Shown piece after piece: positions 37,682 through 46,580 of a DNA stretch of 64,000 nt. A model generated the notes under the pieces. It worked only from the letters and a program-made list of their open reading frames with translations, searched no databases and was not told the origin of the DNA. The stretch lies in assembly GCF_001597725.1 (NCBI RefSeq), contig NZ_LUTR01000011.1:32607-96606 (forward strand), read 5' to 3'. The translations under genes were made by a program, and so were the position numbers. The stretch is from Neptuniibacter marinus (lineage in GTDB: Bacteria; Pseudomonadota; Gammaproteobacteria; Pseudomonadales; Balneatricaceae). Position 1 is the stretch's first letter. Each line of letters begins with the position of its first letter.

Positions 37682-39376
37682 ATGAATAGATCTTTTATAT
37701 TTATTACTGTCTCATTGCTTATTCTGCAAGGCTGCCAGAGCAATCCAGCACCGAAGCAAACATTAGCATCAGAACCCGCAATCTACGTTCCGGGGGAATT
37801 TAACCGGGAATCACTTTACGATCTTTTACTGGCCGAAATCGCAGGGCAACGACGATTATTCCCACTCGCGTTAGATAACTATTCAGTACAAGCCCAAAAA
37901 ACGCGTGACCCAGCGGTGGCAGAGCGAGCAACACGCATTGCTCAGTACCTAAGAGATAGCGATGAAATTCTCAGCAGTGCGCGGCTATGGCGTGAGATTT
38001 CACCCGAAAACCCAGAGCCATACCAAATAGAAGCCTCTATGCTGTTACATAAAGGCAAATACGAAGATGCGCTCCCATTAATTCAAAAAGCATTAGACTA
38101 CGACGCCCTTCGCACTTTAGCGCTCATTCGTAACCAAAGTGAAAACATAAACAGCCAAACGAGCAGCGGCTACATCTCAATGCTCGAAGCATATAAAAAG
38201 AGCCACAAACCTCGCTCTGATTTAGCACTTACTTTAGCTTTACTTTACAAAGCATCAAACCAAACAGGACAGGCCCTTGCTTCGTTTAATCAAGCACTCG
38301 ATATTAATCCGGAAAATCCTGAAGCATTAATACAAAAAGCTGAACTACTGCGCTTAGAAAAAGATTTAGACGGTGCACTCACAATGATTAAGTCGGCTTT
38401 CAAGCAGCAACCCGAAAACAAACAACTTAACATTCTCTATACGCAGCTATTATTCCAGACAAACCATATCCAAGAAGCCACTCAGCAAGCAGAATCACTT
38501 TTAGATAAAAATATTAGAGATAAACAGCTTACCTATTATTTAGCGCTACTTTTACTTGAAAATGAGCAATTAACAACTGCACAAAAAGCGTTTAAACACC
38601 TTTTAATTATCGAAGAGAACGATAGCTCACCCCACTTCTATCTAGGCCATATTGCACAAGCTCAAAAGAATAACAAACAGGCAATTGAGCACTATATTTC
38701 GGTAAAAGAAGGCCCAAATATTTTACAAGCATTAACACGAGCAGTCGCGCTACTAGAAAGCGACCAAAATAAGGCACAAGTCCAACAAATTCTAAAGGAT
38801 GCACGTGCTTCACTACCTAGCCAGGCAACTCAAATATTTACCATAGAAGCTGAATGGCTAAACCTCCACAACTATAGCGATGAAGCATTTACCTTAATTG
38901 AAGATGCCTTAAGCATAACGCCAGACAACACCACACTACTCTACACACGTGCGATGATGATTGAATCAACCAACTTTCCACAAGCTGAGAAAGATTTACG
39001 TCAAGTACTCACCCTAGACCCCGATAATGCGACCGCACTCAATGCGCTTGGCTATACTCTACTTTTACATACCGATCGATTTACAGAAGCACATCAATTA
39101 ATCCAAGCCGCCCTTAACATAGAACCCGAAGACCCAGCTATTTTAGATTCTATGGGTTGGGTGTTACATAAGATGGGGCGTTCACAAGAAGCACTACCTT
39201 ATCTGGAAAAAGCTCACGCGTTATATTCAGACCCTGAAGTATCTAGCCATCTCATTCAAGTTTACTGGGCAACCGATCAAAAAGATAAAGCAAAAACACT
39301 GCTCGAATCCGCTCATAAAGAAAACCCAGGCAACCCCTTTTTAGATGAAGCAATGCAAGCTATTGATACTCAATAA
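37682..39376 (+). CDS. TPR-repeat outer-membrane lipoprotein
   Basis: A 564-aa lipoprotein with about eight to ten tetratricopeptide repeats. The start at MNRSFIFITVSLLILQGCQS gives a clean signal with lipobox LQGC; an ATG four codons upstream is also in frame. Repeats can be read at AEIAGQRRLFPLALDNYSVQ, ALASFNQALDINPENPEALI, ATALNALGYTLLLHTDRFTE and ILDSMGWVLHKMGRSQEALP. It directly precedes lolB (35 bp), as in Pseudomonas, where this protein sits next to lolB. A role in the periplasm as an assembly or scaffolding factor is likely, not known in detail. Confidence 0.85.
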   Translation: MNRSFIFITVSLLILQGCQSNPAPKQTLASEPAIYVPGEFNRESLYDLLLAEIAGQRRLFPLALDNYSVQAQKTRDPAVAERATRIAQYLRDSDEILSSARLWREISPENPEPYQIEASMLLHKGKYEDALPLIQKALDYDALRTLALIRNQSENINSQTSSGYISMLEAYKKSHKPRSDLALTLALLYKASNQTGQALASFNQALDINPENPEALIQKAELLRLEKDLDGALTMIKSAFKQQPENKQLNILYTQLLFQTNHIQEATQQAESLLDKNIRDKQLTYYLALLLLENEQLTTAQKAFKHLLIIEENDSSPHFYLGHIAQAQKNNKQAIEHYISVKEGPNILQALTRAVALLESDQNKAQVQQILKDARASLPSQATQIFTIEAEWLNLHNYSDEAFTLIEDALSITPDNTTLLYTRAMMIESTNFPQAEKDLRQVLTLDPDNATALNALGYTLLLHTDRFTEAHQLIQAALNIEPEDPAILDSMGWVLHKMGRSQEALPYLEKAHALYSDPEVSSHLIQVYWATDQKDKAKTLLESAHKENPGNPFLDEAMQAIDTQ

Positions 39377-39411
39377 TTTGCACTGCTTAACTGACAGATA
39401 TCAAAACCTAT

Positions 39412-39996
39412 ATGTATAAAAACTTATTCTTTGCCTTCTGCTGCTTATATTTAGCCGGTTGTAGTTTACAAAAAACTCAACCACTCTCTCCCAACCTATC
39501 TTGGGGTGAGCATCAAACCCTTTTGAAACAATATTTAAACTGGGAACTAAGCGGCAAAGTTGGCATTCGCACAGCTAACGACAACCAAACAGCCAGCCTC
39601 AAATGGCTACAGATAGCGCAAACTTACCAAATTGATATACATGGCCCTTGGGGACAAGGAGGGGCCTCAATCGAAGGTAAACCTGGGGCTGTTACCGTTG
39701 ACGTATCTGGTGACAAACAATACAGGGGAGCCAATCCAGAACAAATATTATATGAGAAACTAGGCTGGGATCTGCCCATCAGCGATATTTACTGGTGGAT
39801 ACGGGGCTTACCTTCACCAGAAAAACCTTATACTCATCATCTTGAAGACAACCGCCTTAAAGCACTACAGCAGGACGGATGGGAGATTCAGTATCTACGC
39901 TATAACAACCTAAATCCCGCGCTGCCAAACAAGCTAAGCCTATCCAGAAATGATCTAAAAATAACGGTCATCATTAATAGCTGGATCAAACAATAA
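39412..39996 (+). CDS. lolB: Outer-membrane lipoprotein receptor LolB
   Basis: Accepts lipoproteins from periplasmic LolA and inserts them into the outer membrane. The 194-aa product has the signal FFAFCCLYLAGC with lipobox LAGC, and family blocks NWELSGKVGIRTAND, ASLKWLQ, IDIHGPWGQGGASIEG and PISDIYWWIRGLPSP. Length matches (about 200). In related genomes ispE follows lolB directly; here only 124 bp separate it from tRNA-Gln, and ispE is missing. Confidence 0.93.
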   Translation: MYKNLFFAFCCLYLAGCSLQKTQPLSPNLSWGEHQTLLKQYLNWELSGKVGIRTANDNQTASLKWLQIAQTYQIDIHGPWGQGGASIEGKPGAVTVDVSGDKQYRGANPEQILYEKLGWDLPISDIYWWIRGLPSPEKPYTHHLEDNRLKALQQDGWEIQYLRYNNLNPALPNKLSLSRNDLKITVIINSWIKQ

Positions 39997-40046
39997 GATC
40001 CAAAGTAAAACGATAAGGAATATTAACCTCTAAGCGCCTCTAAGGT

Positions 40047-40075
40047 TTGACATTAAAAAGCCAATCCTAGATAAT
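40047..40075 (+). promoter_or_regulatory. Strong promoter of tRNA-Gln(CTG)
   Basis: TTGACA (40047-40052), 17 nt, GATAAT (40070-40075), then the G/C-rich discriminator CTGCGCC, as in stringently controlled stable-RNA promoters. The tRNA begins 46 nt downstream of the -10. Confidence 0.85.
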
Positions 40076-40120
40076 CTGCGCCTCTTTCAATGGGAGGCCG
40101 GTCCTCCAAGAGGAAAATGT

Positions 40121-40195
40121 TGGGGTATCGCCAAGCGGTAAGGCACTGGTTTCTGATACCAGTATGCGGAGGTTCGAATCCTCCTACCCCAGCCA
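40121..40195 (+). tRNA. tRNA-Gln(CTG)
   Basis: A 75-nt cloverleaf with acceptor TGGGGTA/TACCCCA (U1-A72 as usual for tRNA-Gln), anticodon loop TTCTGAT with CTG, T-arm GGAGG TTCGAAT CCTCC and encoded CCA. It reads CAG codons. It lies 66 nt before prs, and the two are likely transcribed together, as in Pseudomonas. Confidence 0.97.
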
Positions 40196-40261
40196 AAAAA
40201 GCCTATGAACGGTTCCCAATCTATAGATTCCGAACAAATTACAATCGAAAAGGTGCACGCC

Positions 40262-41203
40262 GTGTCCAAGATGATGGTCTTCACCGGCAATGCTAACCCG
40301 GAACTTGCGCGAAAAGTAGTTGATCGCCTTGATATCCCTATGGGTAAAGCAAATGTTGGTCGTTTTAGTGATGGCGAAGTAAGCGTTGAGATTCAAGAAA
40401 ACGTCCGAGGTAAAGATGTTTTTATTATACAATCTACCTGCGCGCCAACGAACGACAATCTAATGGAACTGATTGTACTTGCGGATGCTCTTCGCCGGGC
40501 ATCAGCTTCACGTATTACAGCGGTTGTACCTTACTTTGGTTACGCCCGCCAAGATCGTCGCCCCCGCTCTGCTCGTGTACCTATCACAGCAAAAGTGGTT
40601 GCAGACATGATGGATGCTATTGGTATCGACCGCGTTCTTACGGTTGATCTCCATGCAGACCAGATTCAGGGATTCTTTAGTGTTCCTGTGGATAACGTTT
40701 ACGGTTCACCTGTACTACTGGATGATATCGTTGACCAAGAATACGACAATATAATGGTTGTTTCGCCAGACGTAGGCGGTGTAGTACGCGCCAGAGCGGT
40801 TGCTAAACAACTTGATTGTGATCTTGCCATTATCGACAAACGTCGTGAGCGTGCAAATGAATCACAAGTTATGAATATTATAGGTGATGTTGAAGGCCGT
40901 ACCTGCGTACTTGTCGATGACATGTGCGATACCGCAGGCACGCTGTGTAAAGCAGCTAAAGCGCTGAAAGCAAACGGTGCAGCACGCGTAGTTGCTTACG
41001 CGACTCACGCAGTTCTTTCCGGTCCTGCTGTTAGCAATATCACCAACTCAGATTTAGATGAATTTGTTGTCACTGACACAATCCCTCTTTCTGAAGCAGC
41101 CGCTGGCTGCAGTAAAATTCGCCAGCTAACACTCGCGCCACTGCTTGCAGAAGCCGTTCGCCGTGTTTGTAACGAAGAATCTATCAGCGCAATGTTCCGC
41201 TAA
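40262..41203 (+). CDS. prs: Ribose-phosphate pyrophosphokinase
   Basis: Makes PRPP from ribose-5-phosphate and ATP for nucleotide, His, Trp and NAD synthesis. The 313-aa product has [50 protein letters not shown] and the PRPP-binding site [13 protein letters not shown]. The GTG at 40262 was chosen: AAGGTG lies six bases before it, and the resulting [18 protein letters not shown] equals the N-terminus in Pseudomonas. The in-frame ATG at 40205 would add 19 unconserved residues right behind the tRNA. Confidence 0.96.
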   Translation: MSKMMVFTGNANPELARKVVDRLDIPMGKANVGRFSDGEVSVEIQENVRGKDVFIIQSTCAPTNDNLMELIVLADALRRASASRITAVVPYFGYARQDRRPRSARVPITAKVVADMMDAIGIDRVLTVDLHADQIQGFFSVPVDNVYGSPVLLDDIVDQEYDNIMVVSPDVGGVVRARAVAKQLDCDLAIIDKRRERANESQVMNIIGDVEGRTCVLVDDMCDTAGTLCKAAKALKANGAARVVAYATHAVLSGPAVSNITNSDLDEFVVTDTIPLSEAAAGCSKIRQLTLAPLLAEAVRRVCNEESISAMFR

Positions 41204-41233
41204 GGTAACACTTACAACAATCGCTGATACAGC

Positions 41234-41254
41234 GCTCGCCACGAAGCGGCGAGC
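41234..41254 (+). repeat. Stable 7-bp hairpin after prs
   Basis: GCTCGCC (41234-41240) and GGCGAGC (41248-41254) with a 7-nt loop. It has no T-run and sits between the prs stop and the following terminator hairpin, so it probably stabilises the prs 3' end. Confidence 0.5.
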
Positions 41255-41276
41255 ATATTGCCCATAAGGGCCAAAT

Positions 41277-41318
41277 ACTGCAAAACTTGGTCGCAAGGTT
41301 TTGCAGTTTGTTTATTTA
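41277..41318 (+). terminator. Terminator or attenuator between prs and rplY
   Basis: ACTGCAAAAC pairs with GTTTTGCAGT at the base of a longer stem around CGC, followed by TTTGTTTATTT. It ends only 12 nt before the rplY ATG, so it may control readthrough from prs or act in the rplY leader. Confidence 0.75.
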
Positions 41319-41329
41319 AAGGTATTAAA

Positions 41330-41920
41330 ATGTCTAACTTTGAAGTAAATGCAGTAGCACGTGAAGATGAAGGGAAAGGTGCGAGCCGCCGCCTACGTCG
41401 CACAGGTCTTGTTCCTGGTATTGTTTACGGTGGTGATAAGCGTAAAAAGCCAACAGCCATCGCAATGCCAAATAACGAGCTAATTAAGCTACTAGCAGAC
41501 GATGCTTTCTACTCATCCATTGTTACACTAAAACTAGATGGCAAAGATGAGCAAGTGATCCTAAAAGATCTACAGCGTCACCCTGCTAAACCTGTTGTAC
41601 TACATGCTGACTTTCAGCGTGTAACTAAATCCAGCGCGATCAAAATCACTGTTCCTGTTGAATTTATCAACTTTGAAAAATCACCTGCATCTAAAGCAGC
41701 TTGCAAATTTGCATCTGAGAAAAACACAGTTGAAATTATTTGCCTAGCAACAGATCTACCAGAAAGTTTGGTAGTTGACCTATCTGATTGCGAAACAGAC
41801 AAAGTACTTCACTTATCAGACATCACTTTGCCTGCAGGTGTTGAGATCGTATCTCTTCGTCGTGGCGGTGATCATGATCAAGGTATCGGTTACATTTACG
41901 CGCCTCGCGGCAACAAGTAA
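41330..41920 (+). CDS. rplY: 50S ribosomal protein L25 (Ctc form)
   Basis: Ribosomal protein that binds 5S rRNA. The 196-aa product is the long, two-domain Ctc form with an L25 N-terminus (VNAVAREDEGKGASRRLRRT) and GLVPGIVYGG, then the beta-rich C-terminal TL5 domain. The ATG at 41330 has AAAGG upstream; the 24 extra in-frame codons reach into the terminator hairpin and were not used. It lies between prs and pth, the common order. Confidence 0.95.
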   Translation: MSNFEVNAVAREDEGKGASRRLRRTGLVPGIVYGGDKRKKPTAIAMPNNELIKLLADDAFYSSIVTLKLDGKDEQVILKDLQRHPAKPVVLHADFQRVTKSSAIKITVPVEFINFEKSPASKAACKFASEKNTVEIICLATDLPESLVVDLSDCETDKVLHLSDITLPAGVEIVSLRRGGDHDQGIGYIYAPRGNK

Positions 41921-41943
41921 TTTACCGGTAACAATGCACTAGC

Positions 41944-42534
41944 ATGAAAGACAAGATTCAGCTAATTGTTGGCCTCGGTAATCCTGGCGATAAATATGCA
42001 CAAACTCGTCACAATGCTGGTGCAGAGTTTGTCGAGCAGCTTGCTGCTCGACATCTCACTCCCCTAAAGCCCGAAAAGAAATATCATGGGCTTTACGCTA
42101 AAGCTAATATTAATGGTTCAATTGTACATTTACTCGTACCTACAACCTTTATGAATTTGAGCGGCCAATCCGTTTCAGCATTAGCAAACTTTTTTAAAAT
42201 CCCACCTGAATCAATTTTAGTCGCCCATGACGAACTTGACCTGCCCCCAGGCATTGCTCGCTTTAAATTAGGCGGCGGACATGGTGGACATAACGGTTTA
42301 CGAGATATTATTAGTAAACTTGGCAATAATAAGAATTTCTACCGCTTACGTATTGGAATAGGCCATCCCGGCCATAGCAGCCAAGTAAGTGGGTTTGTAT
42401 TAAATAAAGCTCCAGCAAAAGAACGCGATGCAACTCTAACAGCAATAGATGAAGCAGAACGTCATTTGGAGTTAGCCATTACCGGCGACTGGGCCAAAGC
42501 AATGAACCAGTTACATAGCTTTTCAGCCAGCTAG
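41944..42534 (+). CDS. pth: Peptidyl-tRNA hydrolase
   Basis: Frees tRNA from peptidyl-tRNA that drops off the ribosome. The 196-aa product has the family blocks [18 protein letters not shown] (catalytic His H23), [24 protein letters not shown] and [13 protein letters not shown]. Length is normal. It follows rplY by 23 nt and precedes ychF by 22 nt on the same strand. Confidence 0.97.
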   Translation: MKDKIQLIVGLGNPGDKYAQTRHNAGAEFVEQLAARHLTPLKPEKKYHGLYAKANINGSIVHLLVPTTFMNLSGQSVSALANFFKIPPESILVAHDELDLPPGIARFKLGGGHGGHNGLRDIISKLGNNKNFYRLRIGIGHPGHSSQVSGFVLNKAPAKERDATLTAIDEAERHLELAITGDWAKAMNQLHSFSAS

Positions 42535-42556
42535 TTTCAACTAACAGGAATCAATC

Positions 42557-43648
42557 ATGGGTTTTAAATGCGGTATTGTTGGCCTGCCTAACGTAGGCAA
42601 ATCTACACTTTTTAATGCGCTAACCAAAAACGGTATTGCCGCCGAGAATTTCCCATTTTGCACTATCGAGCCAAATGCCGGTACCGTAGCAATGCCCGAT
42701 CCTCGTTTAGACAAATTAGCGACAATCGTTAACCCTGAGCGTGTTCTACCAACAACTATGGAATTTGTAGATATTGCAGGGCTCGTAGCAGGTGCATCAA
42801 AAGGCGAAGGGCTAGGTAATAAGTTTTTAGCTAACATCCGTGAAACCGATGCCATTGCACATGTAGTGCGCTGCTTTGAAGACGATAATGTTATCCATGT
42901 CGCTAACCGCATCGATCCCCTCGCTGACATAGAAATTATCAACCTTGAACTCGCTTTAGCTGATTTAGACTCTGCAGAGAAACAATTACAACGTATACAA
43001 AAAGCAGCTAAAGGTGGCGATAAGGAGGCTGTCGCACAAAAAACTATTCTAGAACGCTTGATCCCGCATCTAGAAGAGGGGTTACCTGTTCGATCTTTAG
43101 GTCTAAACGATGATGAGATGGCCATCGCAAAGACTTTCCATATGCTAACCGTCAAACCAACAATGTATATTGCCAATGTTGATGAAGATGGCTTTGAAGA
43201 CAACCCTCATCTAGATAAAGTTCGTGAGTTAGCCGCGACAGAACAAGCGGGTGTTGTGGTTGTCTGCAACAAACTCGAAGCTGAAATTTCAGAATTAGAT
43301 GACGAAGAACGTAACGAGTTTCTTGAAGACCTTGGTATGGAAGAGCCTGGATTAGACCGTGTTATCCGAGAAGGCTACAACCTACTAGGTCTGCAAACCT
43401 ACTTTACCGCAGGCGTAAAAGAGGTTCGCGCTTGGACGGTTAAAGTCGGCGCAACAGCACCTCAAGCCGCGGGGGTTATCCATACCGACTTTGAAAAAGG
43501 CTTTATCCGCGCCGAGGTTGTTAGCTATGAGCACTTTATTGAGTTCAATGGCGAAAACGGCGCAAAAGATGCTGGGAAATGGCGCTTAGAAGGTAAAGAC
43601 TATATTGTTCAAGATGGTGATGTTGTCCATTTCCGTTTTAACGTCTGA
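42557..43648 (+). CDS. ychF: Redox-responsive ATPase YchF (OLA1/Obg family)
   Basis: P-loop protein of 363 aa of the Obg family that hydrolyses ATP and binds the ribosome. It has G1 [29 protein letters not shown] (G3) and a C-terminal TGS domain with [16 protein letters not shown]. Length 363 is exactly that of the family. It ends the prs-rplY-pth-ychF cluster with a strong terminator. Confidence 0.97.
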   Translation: MGFKCGIVGLPNVGKSTLFNALTKNGIAAENFPFCTIEPNAGTVAMPDPRLDKLATIVNPERVLPTTMEFVDIAGLVAGASKGEGLGNKFLANIRETDAIAHVVRCFEDDNVIHVANRIDPLADIEIINLELALADLDSAEKQLQRIQKAAKGGDKEAVAQKTILERLIPHLEEGLPVRSLGLNDDEMAIAKTFHMLTVKPTMYIANVDEDGFEDNPHLDKVRELAATEQAGVVVVCNKLEAEISELDDEERNEFLEDLGMEEPGLDRVIREGYNLLGLQTYFTAGVKEVRAWTVKVGATAPQAAGVIHTDFEKGFIRAEVVSYEHFIEFNGENGAKDAGKWRLEGKDYIVQDGDVVHFRFNV

Positions 43649-43661
43649 ACAAAAAATCACC

Positions 43662-43695
43662 AAAAAAAGCCGACACTCATTGTCGGCTTTTTTTA
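43662..43695 (+). terminator. Intrinsic terminator after ychF
   Basis: GCCGACA (43669-43675) and TGTCGGC (43681-43687) with loop CTCAT, preceded by seven A and followed by seven or eight T. A textbook Rho-independent terminator 13 nt past the stop. Confidence 0.9.
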
Positions 43696-43729
43696 TTCAT
43701 TTTTTTCTGTTTTTTTCCTAGATAACCTA

Positions 43730-43758
43730 TTGACAGATAAACCTAAAAAGCGAATAAT
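43730..43758 (+). promoter_or_regulatory. Promoter of the tRNA-Met/tRNA-Gln genes
   Basis: TTGACA (43730-43735), 17 nt, AATAAT (43753-43758), then the G/C-rich discriminator GCGCGCC, matching stringently controlled stable RNA promoters. The tRNA-Met begins 18 nt after the -10. Confidence 0.85.
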
Positions 43759-43776
43759 GCGCGCCTCTGAAGCGTT

Positions 43777-43853
43777 GGCAATATAGCTCAGTTGGTTAGA
43801 GCATCGCATTCATAATGCGAGGGTCGCAGGTTCGAGTCCCGCTATTGCCACCA
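43777..43853 (+). tRNA. tRNA-Met(CAT), elongator type
   Basis: A 77-nt cloverleaf with acceptor GGCAATA/TATTGCC, anticodon loop TTCATAA (CAT) and encoded CCA. The acceptor starts with a G-C pair (initiator tRNA would be unpaired). The T-stem GCAGG/CCCGC has an A-C mismatch that also occurs in the E. coli elongator Met tRNA. The tRNA-Ile2 with a CAT anticodon modified to lysidine is less likely from this arm. Confidence 0.9.
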
Positions 43854-43868
43854 TGTTTCAGATAATGC

Positions 43869-43943
43869 TGGGGTATAGCCAAGCGGTAAGGCAACGGGTT
43901 TTGATCTCGTCATGCGGAGGTTCGAATCCTCCTACCCCAGCCA
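43869..43943 (+). tRNA. tRNA-Gln(TTG), copy 1
   Basis: A 75-nt tRNA with acceptor TGGGGTA/TACCCCA, anticodon loop TTTTGAT (TTG, reads CAA) and encoded CCA. It lies 15 nt behind tRNA-Met, likely in the same transcript. Confidence 0.97.
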
Positions 43944-44146
43944 CTATTTAGGCACTAACTGTTCACGTTAATCAAAAATGGCATTAACGAATATTAGTTA
44001 AACTATGTAATTTTAGTTCTGCTTAAACCTTCGGTCAGTTTAAAACTACCATCTTCTACATGTAGACTTTTTCAGCATAAAAATCGCTTTAGTTGTTAAT
44101 CTTTATAGATTGCCCCCTAAAGATAAGCTGTGAATTCTATCCTTTT

Positions 44147-44221
44147 TGGGGTATAGCCAAGCGGTAAGGCAACGGGTTTTGATCTCGTCATGCGGAGGTT
44201 CGAATCCTCCTACCCCAGCCA
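44147..44221 (+). tRNA. tRNA-Gln(TTG), copy 2, identical to copy 1
   Basis: Every base equals copy 1 over the 75 nt. It lies 203 nt behind copy 1, separated by an A/T-rich spacer without a gene. It may be transcribed separately or with the Met-Gln pair. Confidence 0.97.
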
Positions 44222-44371
44222 TTTATTAGACTTCAATCAAAGCCATCTATAATTTCCTTCCCTATCTGCTTTAGAAACCTGACAACAACAAATAAACCGG
44301 ATATATTTAACGATGCTCATATTGATGGGCTGAAGATTTTAAAGGAATTAAATTCTGGAGCTTAAGCACAC

Positions 44372-46513
44372 ATGTCTCAGGTTATTGAAGTCGATGACAG
44401 CACAACGCTGGAACAATATGGTACGAATCCGCCCCGTAAACAACGCTTGAGACGTAATGTACAACTCCTTTTCTTAGGCTTATCTGCCGAAGAAACAGCA
44501 CCACTTATAACGCTGCTACGTACATCGAGAATATCTCCCCGTGGTAAACAGGTAAATAATGAAACAGAATTTCTCAGCGCTCTCAGCGAGCGATCTTGGG
44601 ATCTAATTCTATGTACTATAGATCGTGGCGAATTCACTTCAAAACAAGCTATCAGCCATTTGAAACGCCTAGATAAAGATATTCCTGTTATACAGATAAT
44701 TCCTAGCTCCGACAGTCAGTTACTCCTGCAAGGCTTAAAAAATCATATACAAGCAGTTGTACCTTTAGATGAAAAAGAATTGGTACTAATCAACATTAGA
44801 CGTGAACTGGATAATCTTGATAACCGCCGTCGATTACGAGCTGCCGAAGCCTCATTGGCAGAAGCAGAAAAACGAGCAGAAAAACTAATGCTCAGCTCGA
44901 AAAACGCAATTGCATGCTGCGATCAAGGCACACTAGTTTGCATCAATGAAAGCTTTCTTGATCTCTTTGGCTTTGAAAGCAACGAGCAAGTAGAAGGCAA
45001 GCCTTTGACTGATTTCCTGAACTTTGAGGATCAGAAAAAATTTACCGAGCAGTTAAATAATATGAAAACCCAACATCTGAACGAAACAGAGTTACAGCTC
45101 AATGTTCAGAGAAGCGACCGGACAGAATTCATAGCAAATATAGAGCTATCCATGATAGAGCGTCACGAGAAACCTCTTCTTCGCGTCTTATTCCGAGTTG
45201 ATGACCACCATGTAGGTGGTCTGCTAAACGAAGATCTCGACTACATCTCCGGGTTATTCAATAAGAGCCATCTCAACAAACAACTCGAGCAGATAACCCA
45301 AAGAGCGCAACGTGGTGGCAATGATTGCTCTTTACTCTACATAGAGCTTGATCAGCTCCAACAAATTAAAGAAAAGCGCGGCCATGAAGGAAGCGATCAG
45401 CTAATACGCGATATCTCAGCGCTTCTACACAAAAAAGTTAACAAAGCTCATTTACTAACACATCCAGAAGAAAGCGCCTTTGTAATCATCTTCAAAGACC
45501 CGCATGTAGAGAAAGCCGAAGCCTTTGCTAAAAAGCTATGCCAGTGCATAGCAAAAACCTGTGCGACTATATCGGGCATGGAGGTACAATCAACCTGCTC
45601 TATAGGCATCACTGTCATTAACGACAGCACTCCCCCTCAAGATGAATTATTAAATCGTGCAAAAATGGCAATTGCTGACCTTAGAAAAGAAAAAGGCAAT
45701 GGGAATGGCGTTAAACTACATATCCCTCAAGCAGCCATTATTGAAGAGAAAGATGATGAGTACGAAAAAATTCGCTCTTTAATCGACCAACAGAAATTCA
45801 GGTTACTCTACCAACCTATAGTGAATCTCACCTCTGATGATCACAATGAGCAGTACTATGAAGTCTTGCTGCGCTTACTGGATGATGAGCAAAATATACT
45901 GACGCCTGGTGATTTTATGACCACTGTTGAAGATTCCGAAGCATCAATAAAGGTTGATCGTTGGGTAATTGAACATAGCCTCATTCAGCTTAAGAGATCA
46001 CTTAATCAAAAAGTCAAAAACACACTCTTTATCAATATATCCGCACACGTATTAAGTGATACAAAATTACTTACTTGGCTATCCGGTGTACTTAGAAAAA
46101 ATAATATTCCAGCAGAGCGATTGGTTTTCCAAATTAGTGAATCCGATATAGCTATTTCACCTCGCCAAGCGCAAGCTTTTACGGAGAAGCTACAAAAAAT
46201 TCATTGCAGGGTCTGTATTAAGCATTTTGGCAACGCACTCAATGCCAACGACATACTCTCTATGGTGCACTCTGATTTCGTCAAACTTGATGCATCTTAT
46301 ACACAAGACCTCAACAATACACCGGAACTCGATGAACAGTTCTATAGCCTAATCCAGCAGTTAGGAAGCCTCGGTAAAATATCTATTGCGCCACAAGTAG
46401 AAGATACAAAAGTCATGGCATCATTATGGAAAGCCGGTGTCGATTACGTACAGGGTAATTATTTACAACCACCGAAAGAAAAAATGGATTATGATTTTTT
46501 CGCCGAACAGTAG
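44372..46513 (+). CDS. fimX: FimX-like degenerate GGDEF-EAL protein
   Basis: Cytoplasmic c-di-GMP protein of 713 aa. Domain order: REC-like (about 27-150), PAS (about 170-275), GGDEF (about 285-440) and EAL (about 460-710). The GGDEF signature is replaced by EESAF (366-370), so cyclase activity is unlikely. EAL is replaced by EVL (E497 in YEVLLRLL), as in Pseudomonas FimX, and other catalytic acids appear lost, so it probably only binds c-di-GMP. FimX controls twitching (type IV pilus) at one cell pole. The REC-like domain lacks a clear Asp, also as in FimX. There are no membrane segments. It stands alone after the tRNA genes. Confidence 0.82.
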   Translation: MSQVIEVDDSTTLEQYGTNPPRKQRLRRNVQLLFLGLSAEETAPLITLLRTSRISPRGKQVNNETEFLSALSERSWDLILCTIDRGEFTSKQAISHLKRLDKDIPVIQIIPSSDSQLLLQGLKNHIQAVVPLDEKELVLINIRRELDNLDNRRRLRAAEASLAEAEKRAEKLMLSSKNAIACCDQGTLVCINESFLDLFGFESNEQVEGKPLTDFLNFEDQKKFTEQLNNMKTQHLNETELQLNVQRSDRTEFIANIELSMIERHEKPLLRVLFRVDDHHVGGLLNEDLDYISGLFNKSHLNKQLEQITQRAQRGGNDCSLLYIELDQLQQIKEKRGHEGSDQLIRDISALLHKKVNKAHLLTHPEESAFVIIFKDPHVEKAEAFAKKLCQCIAKTCATISGMEVQSTCSIGITVINDSTPPQDELLNRAKMAIADLRKEKGNGNGVKLHIPQAAIIEEKDDEYEKIRSLIDQQKFRLLYQPIVNLTSDDHNEQYYEVLLRLLDDEQNILTPGDFMTTVEDSEASIKVDRWVIEHSLIQLKRSLNQKVKNTLFINISAHVLSDTKLLTWLSGVLRKNNIPAERLVFQISESDIAISPRQAQAFTEKLQKIHCRVCIKHFGNALNANDILSMVHSDFVKLDASYTQDLNNTPELDEQFYSLIQQLGSLGKISIAPQVEDTKVMASLWKAGVDYVQGNYLQPPKEKMDYDFFAEQ

Positions 46514-46538
46514 CTCTGAAACGGAAGACTCTATATAC

Positions 46539-46566
46539 AAAAACAGCCCAGTGAGGGCTGTTTTTT
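46539..46566. terminator. Bidirectional terminator between fimX-like gene and serB
   Basis: CAGCCC (46544-46549) and GGGCTG (46555-46560) with loop AGTGA, an A-run on one side and six T on the other. It serves both convergent genes. Confidence 0.88.
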
Positions 46567-46580
46567 GATAGGTATACGTC

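Noticed and set aside
42541..43203. 220-codon open frame antisense to ychF
   Set aside because: Mirrors the codon pattern of ychF, is Ser/Ala/Arg-rich and has no recognisable family; ychF is certain.
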